64,000 nt of DNA from positions 124,001-188,000 of the forward strand of contig JBDRKQ010000101.1 of assembly GCA_043813895.1 (NCBI GenBank). The letters run 5' to 3'. Position numbers and translations under genes: made by a program. Position 1 is the first letter of the stretch, and each line of letters opens with the position of its first letter. The stretch comes from CAZTAR01 sp043813895 (GTDB taxonomy: Bacteria; Planctomycetota; Phycisphaerae; UBA1845; UTPLA1). Positions 48,622 through 57,518 of the stretch are shown here, piece by piece. Below the pieces are notes generated by a model. That model ran no database searches and was not told the DNA's origin. It saw only the letters and a list, made by a program, of their open reading frames with translations.

Positions 48622-48672
48622 GAGTCTGCCTCCTTCTGAGAGTTGCCGAGCCAAGCGAACGTCCGTACACCG

Positions 48673-49713
48673 CTACGGGCCGATGCTGATCGTTCCGGAG
48701 ATGCCGTAGTGGGCCTTCACATCCGGCAGCGTATTCGTGTCATCGAGCTTGCCCCCAAGAGGCAGCCAATACTGAGGGTTGGCCGACTGCAAGTCGCCCA
48801 TCGTTTCGACGTGGCCATCGTAGAACGCGAAGTTGGCCTTGTAGGCATTCGCGGCGGCCCCCACGTTGGGCTCGGCCGTGGAGTGCCGGTAGGCGTATAT
48901 CCTTGCGTCGATCGAAGAACTGCCGCCGTTGCCCGGCGCTCGCCGCCTGTCCCAAGACTTGCTGTGAAACGACGACCCGGCATAGGGCGCGGAATCTGAA
49001 AACGCGCCTCCCCAGGCTCCACCGACACTCAAATCGTAGTCGGGAGGTGTATCGGCATCAGCATATCGGGAGCCGTCCGCGCAGAATATCTTGTTGGCCG
49101 GCACACCGATCCGCAGGGTTGAAGGGCGCCAATTGTCGGGGAGTTTCTCTTCGTGCTCGTTACCGTAGAGATCGATCCCATTGCCAGCGCCGTCGGTCCG
49201 TATCCACATCTGATACCGACTCGTGTTGTAGCTCACCATCCAGCCCACGCCGGCATCGACCGCCCCATAGCTGCCTGCAAGGAACGTGTTGCCGGCACAT
49301 AGAAACGCGTCATGCGATCGCAGCTCGTTGAATCGACGATAAACGCCGGTTATGTCTCCGAGGTCCGGCTTGTACAGGCCGAAGTCCCATTGATGGGCCA
49401 AGGGTCCGATGAAGTCGAACCGCTGAACCGCTGGCCCGAACGCCGCCGGTTGGCCGGCAAGGTATACCCCTGATCCCCCTGGTGCGCCTACCGGCCAATC
49501 GTCGTTGTCACCGGCATATTCCTGCATGCCCTGGACAATCCCTCGGAGAGTCGCCAAACAGGCCACACGCTGGCCCGTCCGGCGGGCGCCGACCAAGCTC
49601 GGCAGCAGCATCGCCAGCAGCACGGCGATGATCGAGATGACCACCAGGAGTTCGATCAGGGTGAAACCCGCCGCCGGCCGGCGGGTCTGCTTTGCTTCTC
49701 GCTCACGGCTCAT
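48673..49713 (-). CDS. Prepilin-like (type II secretion/pseudopilin) protein
   Basis: A 346-residue protein with a type IV prepilin leader: basic REREAKQTRRPAAG, then FTLIELLVVISIIAVL. Cleavage would follow Gly and the new Phe would be N-methylated. A globular domain follows with YNTSRYQMWIR and a late DGHVE, similar to the DUF1559/H-X9-DG prepilins abundant in Planctomycetota. I chose the ATG at 49713 because GAGGAG precedes it. The gene starts just after the stop of the zinc-ribbon gene and is probably co-transcribed. Confidence 0.82.
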   Translation of the reverse strand: MSREREAKQTRRPAAGFTLIELLVVISIIAVLLAMLLPSLVGARRTGQRVACLATLRGIVQGMQEYAGDNDDWPVGAPGGSGVYLAGQPAAFGPAVQRFDFIGPLAHQWDFGLYKPDLGDITGVYRRFNELRSHDAFLCAGNTFLAGSYGAVDAGVGWMVSYNTSRYQMWIRTDGAGNGIDLYGNEHEEKLPDNWRPSTLRIGVPANKIFCADGSRYADADTPPDYDLSVGGAWGGAFSDSAPYAGSSFHSKSWDRRRAPGNGGSSSIDARIYAYRHSTAEPNVGAAANAYKANFAFYDGHVETMGDLQSANPQYWLPLGGKLDDTNTLPDVKAHYGISGTISIGP

Positions 49714-49724
49714 GGCGCCACTCC

Positions 49725-50168
49725 TCATTTGCCCGCAGCCGCGCGGGCGGCGTCCATCATCTCCTGCGGTGGTCGCGGGTTGTGTACCTTCACCTCCCGG
49801 CCGCAATCGGGGCAGTATGTCTTCTCTGTGCTCGTCCGGTCGATCCGGTTCTTCAGCACGACATAGGTCGGCTCGAGCTTCGCCGCCCATTTGCCGTTGG
49901 CGTCCTTGGTCCAGTAGCAGGCCTCGGCCCGGTAGACGGTCAGCTTGTCACATTTCGGACACTCGTACGGCTCCTTGTCGCCCATCTTGATCGTGTAGTT
50001 GAACTCGTGGCCGCACTCGATGCACTTGTGGGCCCGGTTCGCCGCGATGTCCGCGGGCGAATCGGCGCCCAGCCTCATCCAGGCCAGGAGGACGGCGACC
50101 ACGACGAGCACCGCCGCAGCGATTAACAACACCCGCTGACGTCCTGCCCCCGGTTCTTGTGCTGCCAA
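49725..50168 (-). CDS. Membrane-anchored zinc-ribbon protein
   Basis: A protein of about 147 residues. One membrane helix is near the start (RVLLIAAAVLVVVAVLLAWM). The rest is hydrophilic with zinc-ribbon-like pairs: CIECG, CPKC and CPDCG, plus single Cys in EACYW. I chose TTG at 50168 because AAGGAG lies seven bases upstream; a frame from 50222 is possible but unsupported. It is co-oriented with the prepilin-like gene and ends 11 bases before that gene's start. The function is unknown. Confidence 0.55.
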   Translation of the reverse strand: MAAQEPGAGRQRVLLIAAAVLVVVAVLLAWMRLGADSPADIAANRAHKCIECGHEFNYTIKMGDKEPYECPKCDKLTVYRAEACYWTKDANGKWAAKLEPTYVVLKNRIDRTSTEKTYCPDCGREVKVHNPRPPQEMMDAARAAAGK

Positions 50169-50222
50169 GTCGAAACTCCTTGCTGCTTCGTGAGGACGAA
50201 CCGCCGATGGACGGGCGGCCAC

Positions 50223-50834
50223 AACTGTTTCTCGCGCATACTCACCTTCGCTGAGCAGCCTTTATTCTACACGATAGTGTTGCGAATGGGGACCCGTGAT
50301 TCAAGCGATTTCCGCCGATCCCACCGATTTTCACGGCGTGAGACGCAAAGTGGGGGACTTGACTGCGGGCAGCATGGGCTGCAGGCGGCTTGCCCGTCGG
50401 CACCGGACAGGCCACCGGCACGCGGATGATCGCGATTCCCAGACAAGTGCGGCCAATCCGGTGCCCTGACATGACCGATTCCAGCTCAGGCTCTGTCCGA
50501 TAGCCAGCCTGTTGCGTCGTCGTTCGGCGGCCAGGCGATCAGAATCTCGGTGGAAGGCGCCGTTTCCAGACACAGACGTTTGCCGCGGGGGGAGAGGCCA
50601 GGAATTCTCCCCTATGAACACCAAAGCCGGCCCCGATACCAGTGCTGATACTGGGGGCGATTGGGGGGGTTCAAACAGGGAATGCCCGGCCTCGCAGGAT
50701 GCTGACCGTGGGTCGTCAGATGAGCCCCGCCGCAACTATTGCTGGAAATACTTGGCCCCGCGCGCGACAATAGGGCTGTTCCTCTGGGCCTCGGGCTGTG
50801 CCCGCACACACATATCATGCGAAAGGCCTTGATC
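50223..50834. other. Intergenic gap, no gene seen
   Basis: About 0.6 kb between a minus-strand and a plus-strand gene. Open frames occur on both strands but lack ribosome sites and family likeness. No strong palindrome or promoter pair stands out. Confidence 0.45.
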
Positions 50835-51821
50835 ATGCGCGCGACAAAGACACGATCGTGGTCGCTGGTCCCGCTGATTCTTCTGGGATTCCTGACGGCG
50901 AGTACACTCGCCCAGTCGGAATCCTCGCAGACAGACCCGAATGAACCGCAGGAGGACACAAAGAAAGCGAAGGAGATTGCCGGGACCAACGTCCTTGAGG
51001 GCCGGGTTCTGGATCACGAGGGCAAGCCTGTGGCCGGGGCGACGGTCGGGGTTGCCGATCCGGAGCGAGGCTACGTCGGCGTCTTGGGAGGGAGTGCAGT
51101 CCAGGCGTGGGCGCCCGAAGAGAAGGTCTTGTTCTTCTTCTCGAAACCCAATGGCAAGCGAGCCGACACGGCAACCACTGCCGAGGACGGGGCCTTCACC
51201 TTTCGCAACCTGAGACATGGCGTCTACACATTACTTGCAGTTCATGCCGAGAAGGGTGTCGGGGTGATCGAATCGGTGGAATTCAAAAAGGCGGCGAGTT
51301 CTGTTGTCGTCAGGCTCAATGCGCCGACGTACGTCGAAGGAACACTCAGAGGTTTTCCGTTCAAACCTGGGCAGGGAGATTGGCACCGACGTCTCGAACT
51401 TGAGCCGGAGGGGCTCCCCGATCGTGTTTACTATTCTCAGGCGGTGGCACCCGATGCAGAGGGCCACTTCAAAGCCGGGCCACTCCCGAATGTGGAGAAA
51501 TGGACACTGGTTGCTCAAGACTGGATCCCGCAGCAGGAATACTCGGCCACGCTCCTGAAAGCGCCGGTACGAGTCCAGCCGGGAAAGACCGCCAAGCTGG
51601 ATGTCGACCTGACCCAAGGCTCGTCGTTCTCCGGCGAGGTGCATGGCCCGAAGGACGAATCGCTCTCGGGTGTCTCGGTCTTGGCACTGGAATCCGGCGA
51701 AAAGGGGCGTGCCTTTGGCGCTGTCACCGACGGTAAAGGCAAGTACACGCTGGCCGGACTGCCTGACGGAAAGTACACGCTCCAGCTTAGACGGTGGATA
51801 CCGCGTACCGCGCCTGGCTGA
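50835..51821 (+). CDS. Exported carboxypeptidase-regulatory-like protein, truncated by a stop
   Basis: A 328-residue exported protein. A signal peptide (SLVPLILLGFLTASTLAQ) leads into Ig-like/carboxypeptidase-regulatory domains. The first is at about 50-150 (LEGRVLDHEGKPVAGATVGV and GAFTFRNLRHGVYTLLAVH). A later one is at about 265-320 (SFSGEVHGPKDESLSGVSV and LAGLPDGKYTLQL). The reading frame ends at TGA 51819-51821. In the same frame, after only four codons (GPGP), sequence continues into the TlpA-like domain at 51834. Many planctomycete proteins have both parts in one chain, so this looks like one gene split by a stop codon. An ATG at 50817 is an alternative start. Confidence 0.6.
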   Translation: MRATKTRSWSLVPLILLGFLTASTLAQSESSQTDPNEPQEDTKKAKEIAGTNVLEGRVLDHEGKPVAGATVGVADPERGYVGVLGGSAVQAWAPEEKVLFFFSKPNGKRADTATTAEDGAFTFRNLRHGVYTLLAVHAEKGVGVIESVEFKKAASSVVVRLNAPTYVEGTLRGFPFKPGQGDWHRRLELEPEGLPDRVYYSQAVAPDAEGHFKAGPLPNVEKWTLVAQDWIPQQEYSATLLKAPVRVQPGKTAKLDVDLTQGSSFSGEVHGPKDESLSGVSVLALESGEKGRAFGAVTDGKGKYTLAGLPDGKYTLQLRRWIPRTAPG

Positions 51822-51833
51822 GGTCCCGGCCCC

Positions 51834-52421
51834 ATGGATCTCTCGCTTGATCGAGAGATCGAGGTTCCGGTTCGGGACCTGAAGGTCGCCCAGATCAAGA
51901 TCGACAAGTTCAGCATCATTCGCGTCGGCGATAAAGCCCCCGAAATTGCCGGCAAGACGCTGGACGGGGAGGAACTCAGGCTCAGCGAGCTGCGTGGCAA
52001 GGTCGTGCTCGTGGACTTCTGGGCAACGTGGTGTGCGCCGTGCGTTGCTGAAATGCCCAACATCCGCAAGGCACTCAAGCAGTCTGGCAAAGAGGGCGAT
52101 TTCGTGGTCATCGGCGTCAGCCTGGACGGGAACGACGAACTGGTCGAGAGCTTCATCAAGAAGCGGAAGATCCCCTGGCGGCAGATCGTCACGGGGCCAG
52201 CCAAGGAGAGCCCTCTGGCACAACGCTACTTCGTCGAGGGCATCCCCGCCACGTTCCTGATCGATGGCGATGGCAAGGTGATCGCCAAGGACCTACGTGG
52301 CGGCTCGCTGCACAAGCACGTCCGCAAGGCGATGAAGAAACTCCGGCTCGCGAAGAAGGAACAGGCGCTCGAAGAGCCAGGCGTGGACAAGACCGCGGAG
52401 GGCGGTGAGAGCGAACCCTGA
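51834..52421 (+). CDS. TlpA-like thioredoxin domain, probably the end of the gene upstream
   Basis: A 195-codon frame with a redoxin/TlpA fold: VGDKAPEIAGKTLDGEELRL, then VDFWATWCAPCVAEMP with the redox pair Cys67-x2-Cys70. VEGIPATFLIDGDGKVI contains the cis-Pro loop. The last 35 residues are Lys/Glu-rich. It has no signal peptide or ribosome site of its own, although TlpA proteins work outside the cytoplasm. Its first 25 residues read like continuation of the upstream beta domain. It is in the same frame as the preceding gene, which supports a split gene, a readthrough product or a sequence error. Confidence 0.7.
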   Translation: MDLSLDREIEVPVRDLKVAQIKIDKFSIIRVGDKAPEIAGKTLDGEELRLSELRGKVVLVDFWATWCAPCVAEMPNIRKALKQSGKEGDFVVIGVSLDGNDELVESFIKKRKIPWRQIVTGPAKESPLAQRYFVEGIPATFLIDGDGKVIAKDLRGGSLHKHVRKAMKKLRLAKKEQALEEPGVDKTAEGGESEP

Positions 52422-52451
52422 TACGATAACGCTGGAAAACGCTGTTCGAGT

Positions 52452-52567
52452 CGCAGGCTTTAGCCTGTGTGGTCGAGGAGCCGCGGACTTCAGTCCGGGC
52501 GGCTACTGCCTGCGCGAAGACGCTCGCATCTTCGGAGGGCCGCGCGGGCTGAAGCCCGCGGCTCTTC
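52452..52567. repeat. Cluster of REP-like palindromes
   Basis: Three successive palindromes of the GAGCCGCGG-CTTCAG-type family are visible: GCAGGCTTTAGCCTG (52453-52467), AGCCGCGG...CCGGGCGGCT (52479-52504), and GGGCCGCGCGGGCTGAAGCCCGCGGCTC (52537-52564). A relative is at 28045-28073. The gap to the next gene shows TATGAT at 52749 but no good -35. Confidence 0.55.
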
Positions 52568-52816
52568 CGTGTGCGCACGATTTAATACTCTGACACTGGT
52601 AAACTGATGCGCGCCACGGGCGGTTTAGCCTGCCCGCGTTCACTGGCGGACAAGCCGCCGGTGGCACGCACGCTCGCTGGTTTCAATGGCATACGGCCGA
52701 TTCTGCGGATGTTCCCTCGGAAAGTGGCAAACGAGGTTCCAATAGCGCTATGATCGGGGGGGGCGTCGGTGGGGCGGTTACATCCCTTGGTGATCCCTGA
52801 CGGAGCGGGAGGGTCC

Positions 52817-55219
52817 ATGAACCGGTTTTCAATCCGCATCTGCATCGCGTTTCTAATCGCGTCATTATTCGACCTGCAAGCCCGTGGGGCTTCCCTGGCG
52901 GTCGAGGCCGCGCAATCCAACGTATCGAGCGCGGTGTCGGGAGGCTATGTGTCTCATCTGGGGCACAGCGAAGGGGCGTCCCTGTGCGTCCATGCACGAT
53001 CGCACGCCGCCGCGATTCGGGCTATCCGTTCCGGGGGCGCGTCTCCGCGAGAGGCCGATTCCGATACGGACGTCATCCACTATCACCTGGACATCGAGAT
53101 CATCCCGGAGTATTCGGGGCCGACAGTCACGGACGTCCGCGTCGAAGGTCTCTGCACGGTTGACGTCGAATCAACCGTCGCCGGGCTGACGGAATTCACG
53201 ATCGACCTGAGCGACAACCTTACGGCGATTGACGTGACCGGCAACGTGAGCACGTGGTCTCGCGTGGGGCACACGATCGAGATTACGCTCGACGATGCAT
53301 ACGACGCCGGCGAGAGCTTCCAGGTGGCCGTTGATTACGAGGGCTATCCGGACAGCGGCGGCTGGGGCGCGTTTCAGTGGTGGATTCGCGACGATCTCGT
53401 CGTCGCCACGCTTTCGGAACCCTTCTACGCGAAGTACTGGTGGCCGTGCAAGGACTCGCTGGGCGATAAGGCGACGATGCGGATGTACTGCACCGTACCG
53501 GACCCGATGATTGCCGTATCGAACGGTGAGGACGAGGGGACTGAGGCGCTCACAGGCAGCCGCACAAAGTACAAATGGCACGAGTCCTATGCGATGACGG
53601 CGTATCTTGCCTCGCTGGCGATCACGAACTACCAGCGTTACGACCTGTCCTACAACTACGATGACGGCGGCGGGCCGATGACGATGCCCCTGAACTGCTA
53701 TCTCTATCCGGATCACTGGGATTTCGGCGGCGGCGAGCCCTACTCGGCTTACAAGGACGGCTGCGACGAATTGCCGACGATGCTCGAAGTTTTCAGCCAG
53801 CAGTACGGGTTGTATCCGTTCATCGCCGAGAAGTACGGCGTAGCGGAAACAGGCGGCGCCGGCGGTCTCGGCGCGAACATGGAGCACCAGACCATCAGCA
53901 GTATGTACAAAGTAGACGGCTACAGCGACATCATGGCCCACGAACTCGCCCACCAATGGTGGGGCGACGACGTCACCTGTGCCACATGGTACGACATCTG
54001 GCTCAACGAGGGCTTCGCGAGCTACAGCGAATCCCTCTTTCGCGAGTTCAAGCCCGGCGGCGGGCCGGCGTCTTTCTGGAGCCGAGTCAATTCCCGGCGG
54101 CCAGACTATCCCAACGAGCAGGTGTACCGCACGAACATCAGCTCGACCAGCGCGATCTTCAGCACCAATGACGTTTACAACAAAGGCAGTTGGGTCGTCC
54201 ACATGCTGCGGCAAGTCATGGGCGACATTGCCTTCTTCGACGCCCTGGCGAACTATCGAGCTGCCTACACCGCCGACTACGCCACGACGGCCGAGTTCAC
54301 CGCCACAATGTCCGCCAGCTTCGGGCACGACCTGTCCTGGTTCGTGGACGAGTGGGTCATGAACCCGGGCAGCCCGGACTATCGGTGGAATCATGACGCC
54401 GACAACATCGGCGGACAGGACTACCTGAAACTGCTGATCCGCCAGGAGCAGGACGGCGAAGGGTACGGCCTCATCACGATGCCCGTCGATATCCGAGTCA
54501 CGACTTCCCAGGGTGCCACCGTCCATACCGTGTGGAACGATGCATGGGAAGAGTATTACGTCATTCCGACTGACGGCGCGCCGCTGAACGTCGAGTTCGA
54601 CGAAGACGGCGGCACGAGTGACCGCAACTGGATCCTCTGGGATACCCGCGTGAAGACAGCCGACGCACTAGAGCCTCCGCCGGTCATCCTCTCCGCCGAC
54701 ATCGACGCGTTCGCGCCCAATCCCGGCGACACCGTGATAGAACTGGTGTTCAGCGAAGAGATCGGCAGCCTTGATGCCAATGACGTGACACTGACCGGAG
54801 ACGTCTCCGGCTCGCACGCGCCGACGGCCGTCACATACGTGGGTGGAACACAGACAGCCACGGTCACCTACGGCCTGCTGCCCAACGACGACTACACCTT
54901 CGTCGTGCTGGATGACGGCGTCATCGCGAACGGCAGCCTGCTGGACGGCGAAGTCGACGACAGTGCCTGGTGGGACGACACCCTGCTTCCCTCGGGAGAC
55001 GGGCAGCCCGGCGGCGACGCCGCCTTCATCTTCTCGATCCTCGCGGGCGACGCCGACTGCAGCGGGTTCGTGGACCTCGACGACATCGACGAGTTCGTAG
55101 CCGTCCTGGTCGGTGATGACACCGACGTCTGCCACTCGCTCCGTGCCGACATGAATGGCGATGCCAGCGCAGACGGCGCTGATATCCAGTCCTTCACCGA
55201 AGCTCTCATCGGCGGTTGA
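52817..55219 (+). CDS. Secreted M1-family zinc aminopeptidase with dockerin-type end
   Basis: An 800-residue exported protein. A signal peptide (IRICIAFLIASLFDLQARG) is followed by an M1 N-terminal beta domain (about 80-290). The catalytic domain has a GAMEN-like GANMEHQ and the zinc motif HELAH (375-379) with Glu398 in LNEGF, giving HEXXH-x18-E. A long C-terminal part contains a Big/Ig-like segment (about 630-720). It ends in dockerin-type repeats (DADCSGFVDLDDIDEFVAVL and DMNGDASADGADIQSF). I chose the ATG at 52817 because GGAGG precedes it. The substrate is probably N-terminal residues of extracellular peptides. Confidence 0.88.
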   Translation: MNRFSIRICIAFLIASLFDLQARGASLAVEAAQSNVSSAVSGGYVSHLGHSEGASLCVHARSHAAAIRAIRSGGASPREADSDTDVIHYHLDIEIIPEYSGPTVTDVRVEGLCTVDVESTVAGLTEFTIDLSDNLTAIDVTGNVSTWSRVGHTIEITLDDAYDAGESFQVAVDYEGYPDSGGWGAFQWWIRDDLVVATLSEPFYAKYWWPCKDSLGDKATMRMYCTVPDPMIAVSNGEDEGTEALTGSRTKYKWHESYAMTAYLASLAITNYQRYDLSYNYDDGGGPMTMPLNCYLYPDHWDFGGGEPYSAYKDGCDELPTMLEVFSQQYGLYPFIAEKYGVAETGGAGGLGANMEHQTISSMYKVDGYSDIMAHELAHQWWGDDVTCATWYDIWLNEGFASYSESLFREFKPGGGPASFWSRVNSRRPDYPNEQVYRTNISSTSAIFSTNDVYNKGSWVVHMLRQVMGDIAFFDALANYRAAYTADYATTAEFTATMSASFGHDLSWFVDEWVMNPGSPDYRWNHDADNIGGQDYLKLLIRQEQDGEGYGLITMPVDIRVTTSQGATVHTVWNDAWEEYYVIPTDGAPLNVEFDEDGGTSDRNWILWDTRVKTADALEPPPVILSADIDAFAPNPGDTVIELVFSEEIGSLDANDVTLTGDVSGSHAPTAVTYVGGTQTATVTYGLLPNDDYTFVVLDDGVIANGSLLDGEVDDSAWWDDTLLPSGDGQPGGDAAFIFSILAGDADCSGFVDLDDIDEFVAVLVGDDTDVCHSLRADMNGDASADGADIQSFTEALIGG

Positions 55220-55242
55220 TCTCAGAAGTCATGTAGGTCGGG

Positions 55243-55671
55243 TCAGGAGACCGCGCCTGGGCGGCTTCGGTCGGTGGAAGCACGCGGCTGGATCAGATCG
55301 CACTTGTTGCCGTAGAGATCCTCAAAGACGGCGACCGTCCCGTAGGACTCCTCGGAGGGCGGTCGAACGAAGAGCACGTCGCGGGACCGCAACGCCGCGT
55401 AATCCCGCCAAAAGTCATCCGTTTCCAGAAACAGGAATACGCGCCCGCCAGTTTGGTTGCCGACGCTGGCCACCTGCTCCGGCGTAGTCGCGCACGCGAG
55501 CAGAATGGCGGCTTCAGCCGACCCGGGGGGACGGACCCGAACCCACCGCTTCCCGCGACCGAGATCAGTGTCCTCCAGGAGCGTGAAGCCCAGTTTCTCC
55601 ACGTAGAAATCGATGGCGTCGTCGTAGTCGAGTACCGTCACAGCAAAATGTGCGATCCGCTGTTGCATCAT
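55243..55671 (-). CDS. Glyoxalase/VOC-family protein
   Basis: A protein of about 142 residues with the beta-alpha-beta-beta-beta VOC fold: RIAHFAVTVLDYDDAIDFYVEKLGFTLLED at the start, then a second half ending in VAVFEDLYGNKCDLIQP. His and Glu of the metal site are conserved (AHFAV, VFEDLYGN). Such proteins are lyases, dioxygenases or resistance enzymes; no specific role can be assigned. Adjacent ATGs and an upstream GTG make the exact start uncertain. Confidence 0.75.
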   Translation of the reverse strand: MMQQRIAHFAVTVLDYDDAIDFYVEKLGFTLLEDTDLGRGKRWVRVRPPGSAEAAILLACATTPEQVASVGNQTGGRVFLFLETDDFWRDYAALRSRDVLFVRPPSEESYGTVAVFEDLYGNKCDLIQPRASTDRSRPGAVS

Positions 55672-55825
55672 TCTCTCCACCGGCGGCCAATCAAAGGTGT
55701 CATCAAAGGCGTGTCATCAAAGGCGTCAGGAAGAATTCCTTGACTCCGGCAGGGTCATCCTGACGCCTTTCTCTTCACCTTCTTCTGCCCCGGCAGGCCA
55801 CATCCTACACGATTCTGCCGTAATC

Positions 55826-56080
55826 TCAGAAGGTCCACCGGAGGATGGCGCAGAGCATCAGCAACACGACCGCGACAAAAACCCAGCGCCGCCAGTTGTG
55901 CCTGGACGGATACTCCGGCGTGATCCAATCGCCGCAGTGCGGGCACTTCTGCGTGTCCTCCGTAACATTCGCCCCGCAACTCGGGCACACCATTTCGCCG
56001 AGATCGGCGCTGTCACCGCCCAGGTCCTGCTCTTGCGGCAAGTCCCCGTCCTCATCGGATTGATAGTCAACCGGCGACAT
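55826..56080 (-). CDS. Small zinc-ribbon membrane protein
   Basis: An 84-residue protein. The acidic N-terminus (about 1-28) is followed by a zinc ribbon MVCPSCGANVTEDTQKCPHCGD and a C-terminal membrane helix (WVFVAVVLLMLCAILRW). Such tail-anchored zinc ribbons are common in Planctomycetota; the function is unknown. The ATG at 56080 shares one base with the stop of the upstream isochorismatase gene (TGATG), so the two are translationally coupled. Confidence 0.7.
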   Translation of the reverse strand: MSPVDYQSDEDGDLPQEQDLGGDSADLGEMVCPSCGANVTEDTQKCPHCGDWITPEYPSRHNWRRWVFVAVVLLMLCAILRWTF

Positions 56081-56643
56081 CACTTCACGAGCCTCAGTAT
56101 GTCCTTGAATTTCGGATGGTCGCATCGCTCGATCAAGTCGAAGATCAATGCCTCGGTCGTGGAGACCTCGACGCCGGCCCGTCGCATTCGCTCGACCGCC
56201 GTGTCCATGTCGAGGGCGAATCGCGAGCCGACCGCATCAATCGGCAGGAATGTAGCGTAATCGACCCTGAGCAAATCGAGGGCCGTTTGCTGGACACAGA
56301 CGTGTGATTCGAGGCCGGCCACAATGACGTGCTCGCGATGCGTGGCCTGCAAGGCCTTCCTGAACGCCTCGTCGCGCCAACAACTGCACGTCGTCTTCTC
56401 GATCGGCTCGATGTCCGGCGGCAACCAGGCCTTGACCCGCTCGTCCGTCCGCCCGATCCCCTTCGGATACTGCTCCGTGTAGATGATCGGGATTGCCAGG
56501 ACCTTGGCGGTTTCGATCAACCGGCGGAGCTTGTCGAGGATCGCGTCCTGAGGGCTGGTGGAGATTGCCGTGAGCATCTTCTCCTGGACGTCAATGACGA
56601 TCAGCACCGCAAGGTCGGCTTCGAGAATGTTCACGTTCGGCAT
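56080..56643 (-). CDS. Isochorismatase-family hydrolase
   Basis: A 187-residue cysteine hydrolase. The catalytic triad is visible: Asp18 in VIDVQEKML, Lys in YTEQYPKGIG, and Cys in AGLESHVCVQQTA. The subgroup resembles hydrolases similar to YcaC/MAR1 rather than true isochorismatase. I chose the ATG at 56643 because homologues begin close to the first beta strand; an upstream extension reads improbable sequence. It is coupled to the small zinc-ribbon gene. Confidence 0.82.
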   Translation of the reverse strand: MPNVNILEADLAVLIVIDVQEKMLTAISTSPQDAILDKLRRLIETAKVLAIPIIYTEQYPKGIGRTDERVKAWLPPDIEPIEKTTCSCWRDEAFRKALQATHREHVIVAGLESHVCVQQTALDLLRVDYATFLPIDAVGSRFALDMDTAVERMRRAGVEVSTTEALIFDLIERCDHPKFKDILRLVK

Positions 56644-56715
56644 ATCGTGATGTCCTGTGACCGGCGATCGGCAGTGAAGCACTGGCACCGATGCGCCGCG
56701 CCGCCGATACATATG

Positions 56716-56743
56716 TTGATTCAACCTGCTGCCACGATATAAT
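56716..56743 (+). promoter_or_regulatory. Sigma-70-type promoter of the SDR gene
   Basis: TTGATT (56716-56721) and a perfect TATAAT (56738-56743) are 16 bases apart. Transcription would start near 56750, about 32 bases before the TTG start, with AAGGAGG in the leader. Confidence 0.65.
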
Positions 56744-56781
56744 AACCGATCTCATCTGTTGAACGCCAAGGAGGAACGGGT

Positions 56782-57474
56782 TTGTCACTGGCCGGCAAAG
56801 TAGTCTTGATCACGGGTGCGACGGGCACCGTGAGTCGCGGCCTGACCCGTGCATTCCTCGATGCCGGTGCAAGACCGGCCCTGGGCGTTCTTCGATCCGC
56901 CCACATCCTGGAATTGGAGCGGGAGTTCGCAGGTGGTGAACAGGCGCCGATGGTCGTGCCGTGCAACCTACGATATGAGGAGGACGTCGTGCGACTCGTG
57001 CATCGGGTCGTGCATCGCCTGGGGCGGATTGACGTGGCGATCAACATGGCGACGACAACAGGGCCGCACCTCCGGCTGATGGATTATCCCGCCGGTCCCT
57101 GGCGCGACGTGATTGAGACCAACCTCACCGGCACGTTTCTAGTCTGCCGCGAGGTGCTGCCGTGGATGATCCGTCAGGGGTCGGGCTCGATCATCAACGC
57201 AACGAGCGGACCGATCGCTTCCGCCAAACCGGAATCCGTGGCACATCTCGTGAGTAGCCGGGGTGTGGGAGATCTGACCCGGTTGCTTGCGACCGAACTC
57301 AAGGGCACCGGCGTTCGCGCCAACATGGTGGACACCGAATCGCTGCGAATGGGCTCCTCGTCGGATACCGGTCAAGGGGACTGGACGGAGGCATTCGTCT
57401 GGCTGGCAGGGGACGCCTCCGCGGAGGTGTGTGGCGAGCGCATTCGAGCGGTGGGATTTAGTCGAACGGATTGA
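56782..57474 (+). CDS. SDR-fold protein lacking the catalytic Tyr and Lys
   Basis: A 230-residue short-chain dehydrogenase/reductase-fold protein. The cofactor loop VVLITGATGTVSRGL, the NNAG-like INMATTTG, and NATSGPIASA (Ser equivalent) are present. Where the YxxxK motif should be, the sequence is HLVSSRGVG, so Tyr is replaced by Leu and Lys by Arg. Unless the alignment shifts, it is unlikely to be an ordinary dehydrogenase and may be a binding or regulatory protein. The TTG start is supported by AAGGAGG at the right distance. It has its own promoter. Confidence 0.75.
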   Translation: MSLAGKVVLITGATGTVSRGLTRAFLDAGARPALGVLRSAHILELEREFAGGEQAPMVVPCNLRYEEDVVRLVHRVVHRLGRIDVAINMATTTGPHLRLMDYPAGPWRDVIETNLTGTFLVCREVLPWMIRQGSGSIINATSGPIASAKPESVAHLVSSRGVGDLTRLLATELKGTGVRANMVDTESLRMGSSSDTGQGDWTEAFVWLAGDASAEVCGERIRAVGFSRTD

Positions 57475-57518
57475 CCGCGGGCCGCTGCGGGATTGGCAGC
57501 TTCATCGGAGGTGGTCCG

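Noticed and set aside
51819..51821. In-frame TGA considered as a selenocysteine codon
   Set aside because: The residue lies in a linker, not at a redox position, and I see no obvious SECIS-like stem-loop directly after it.
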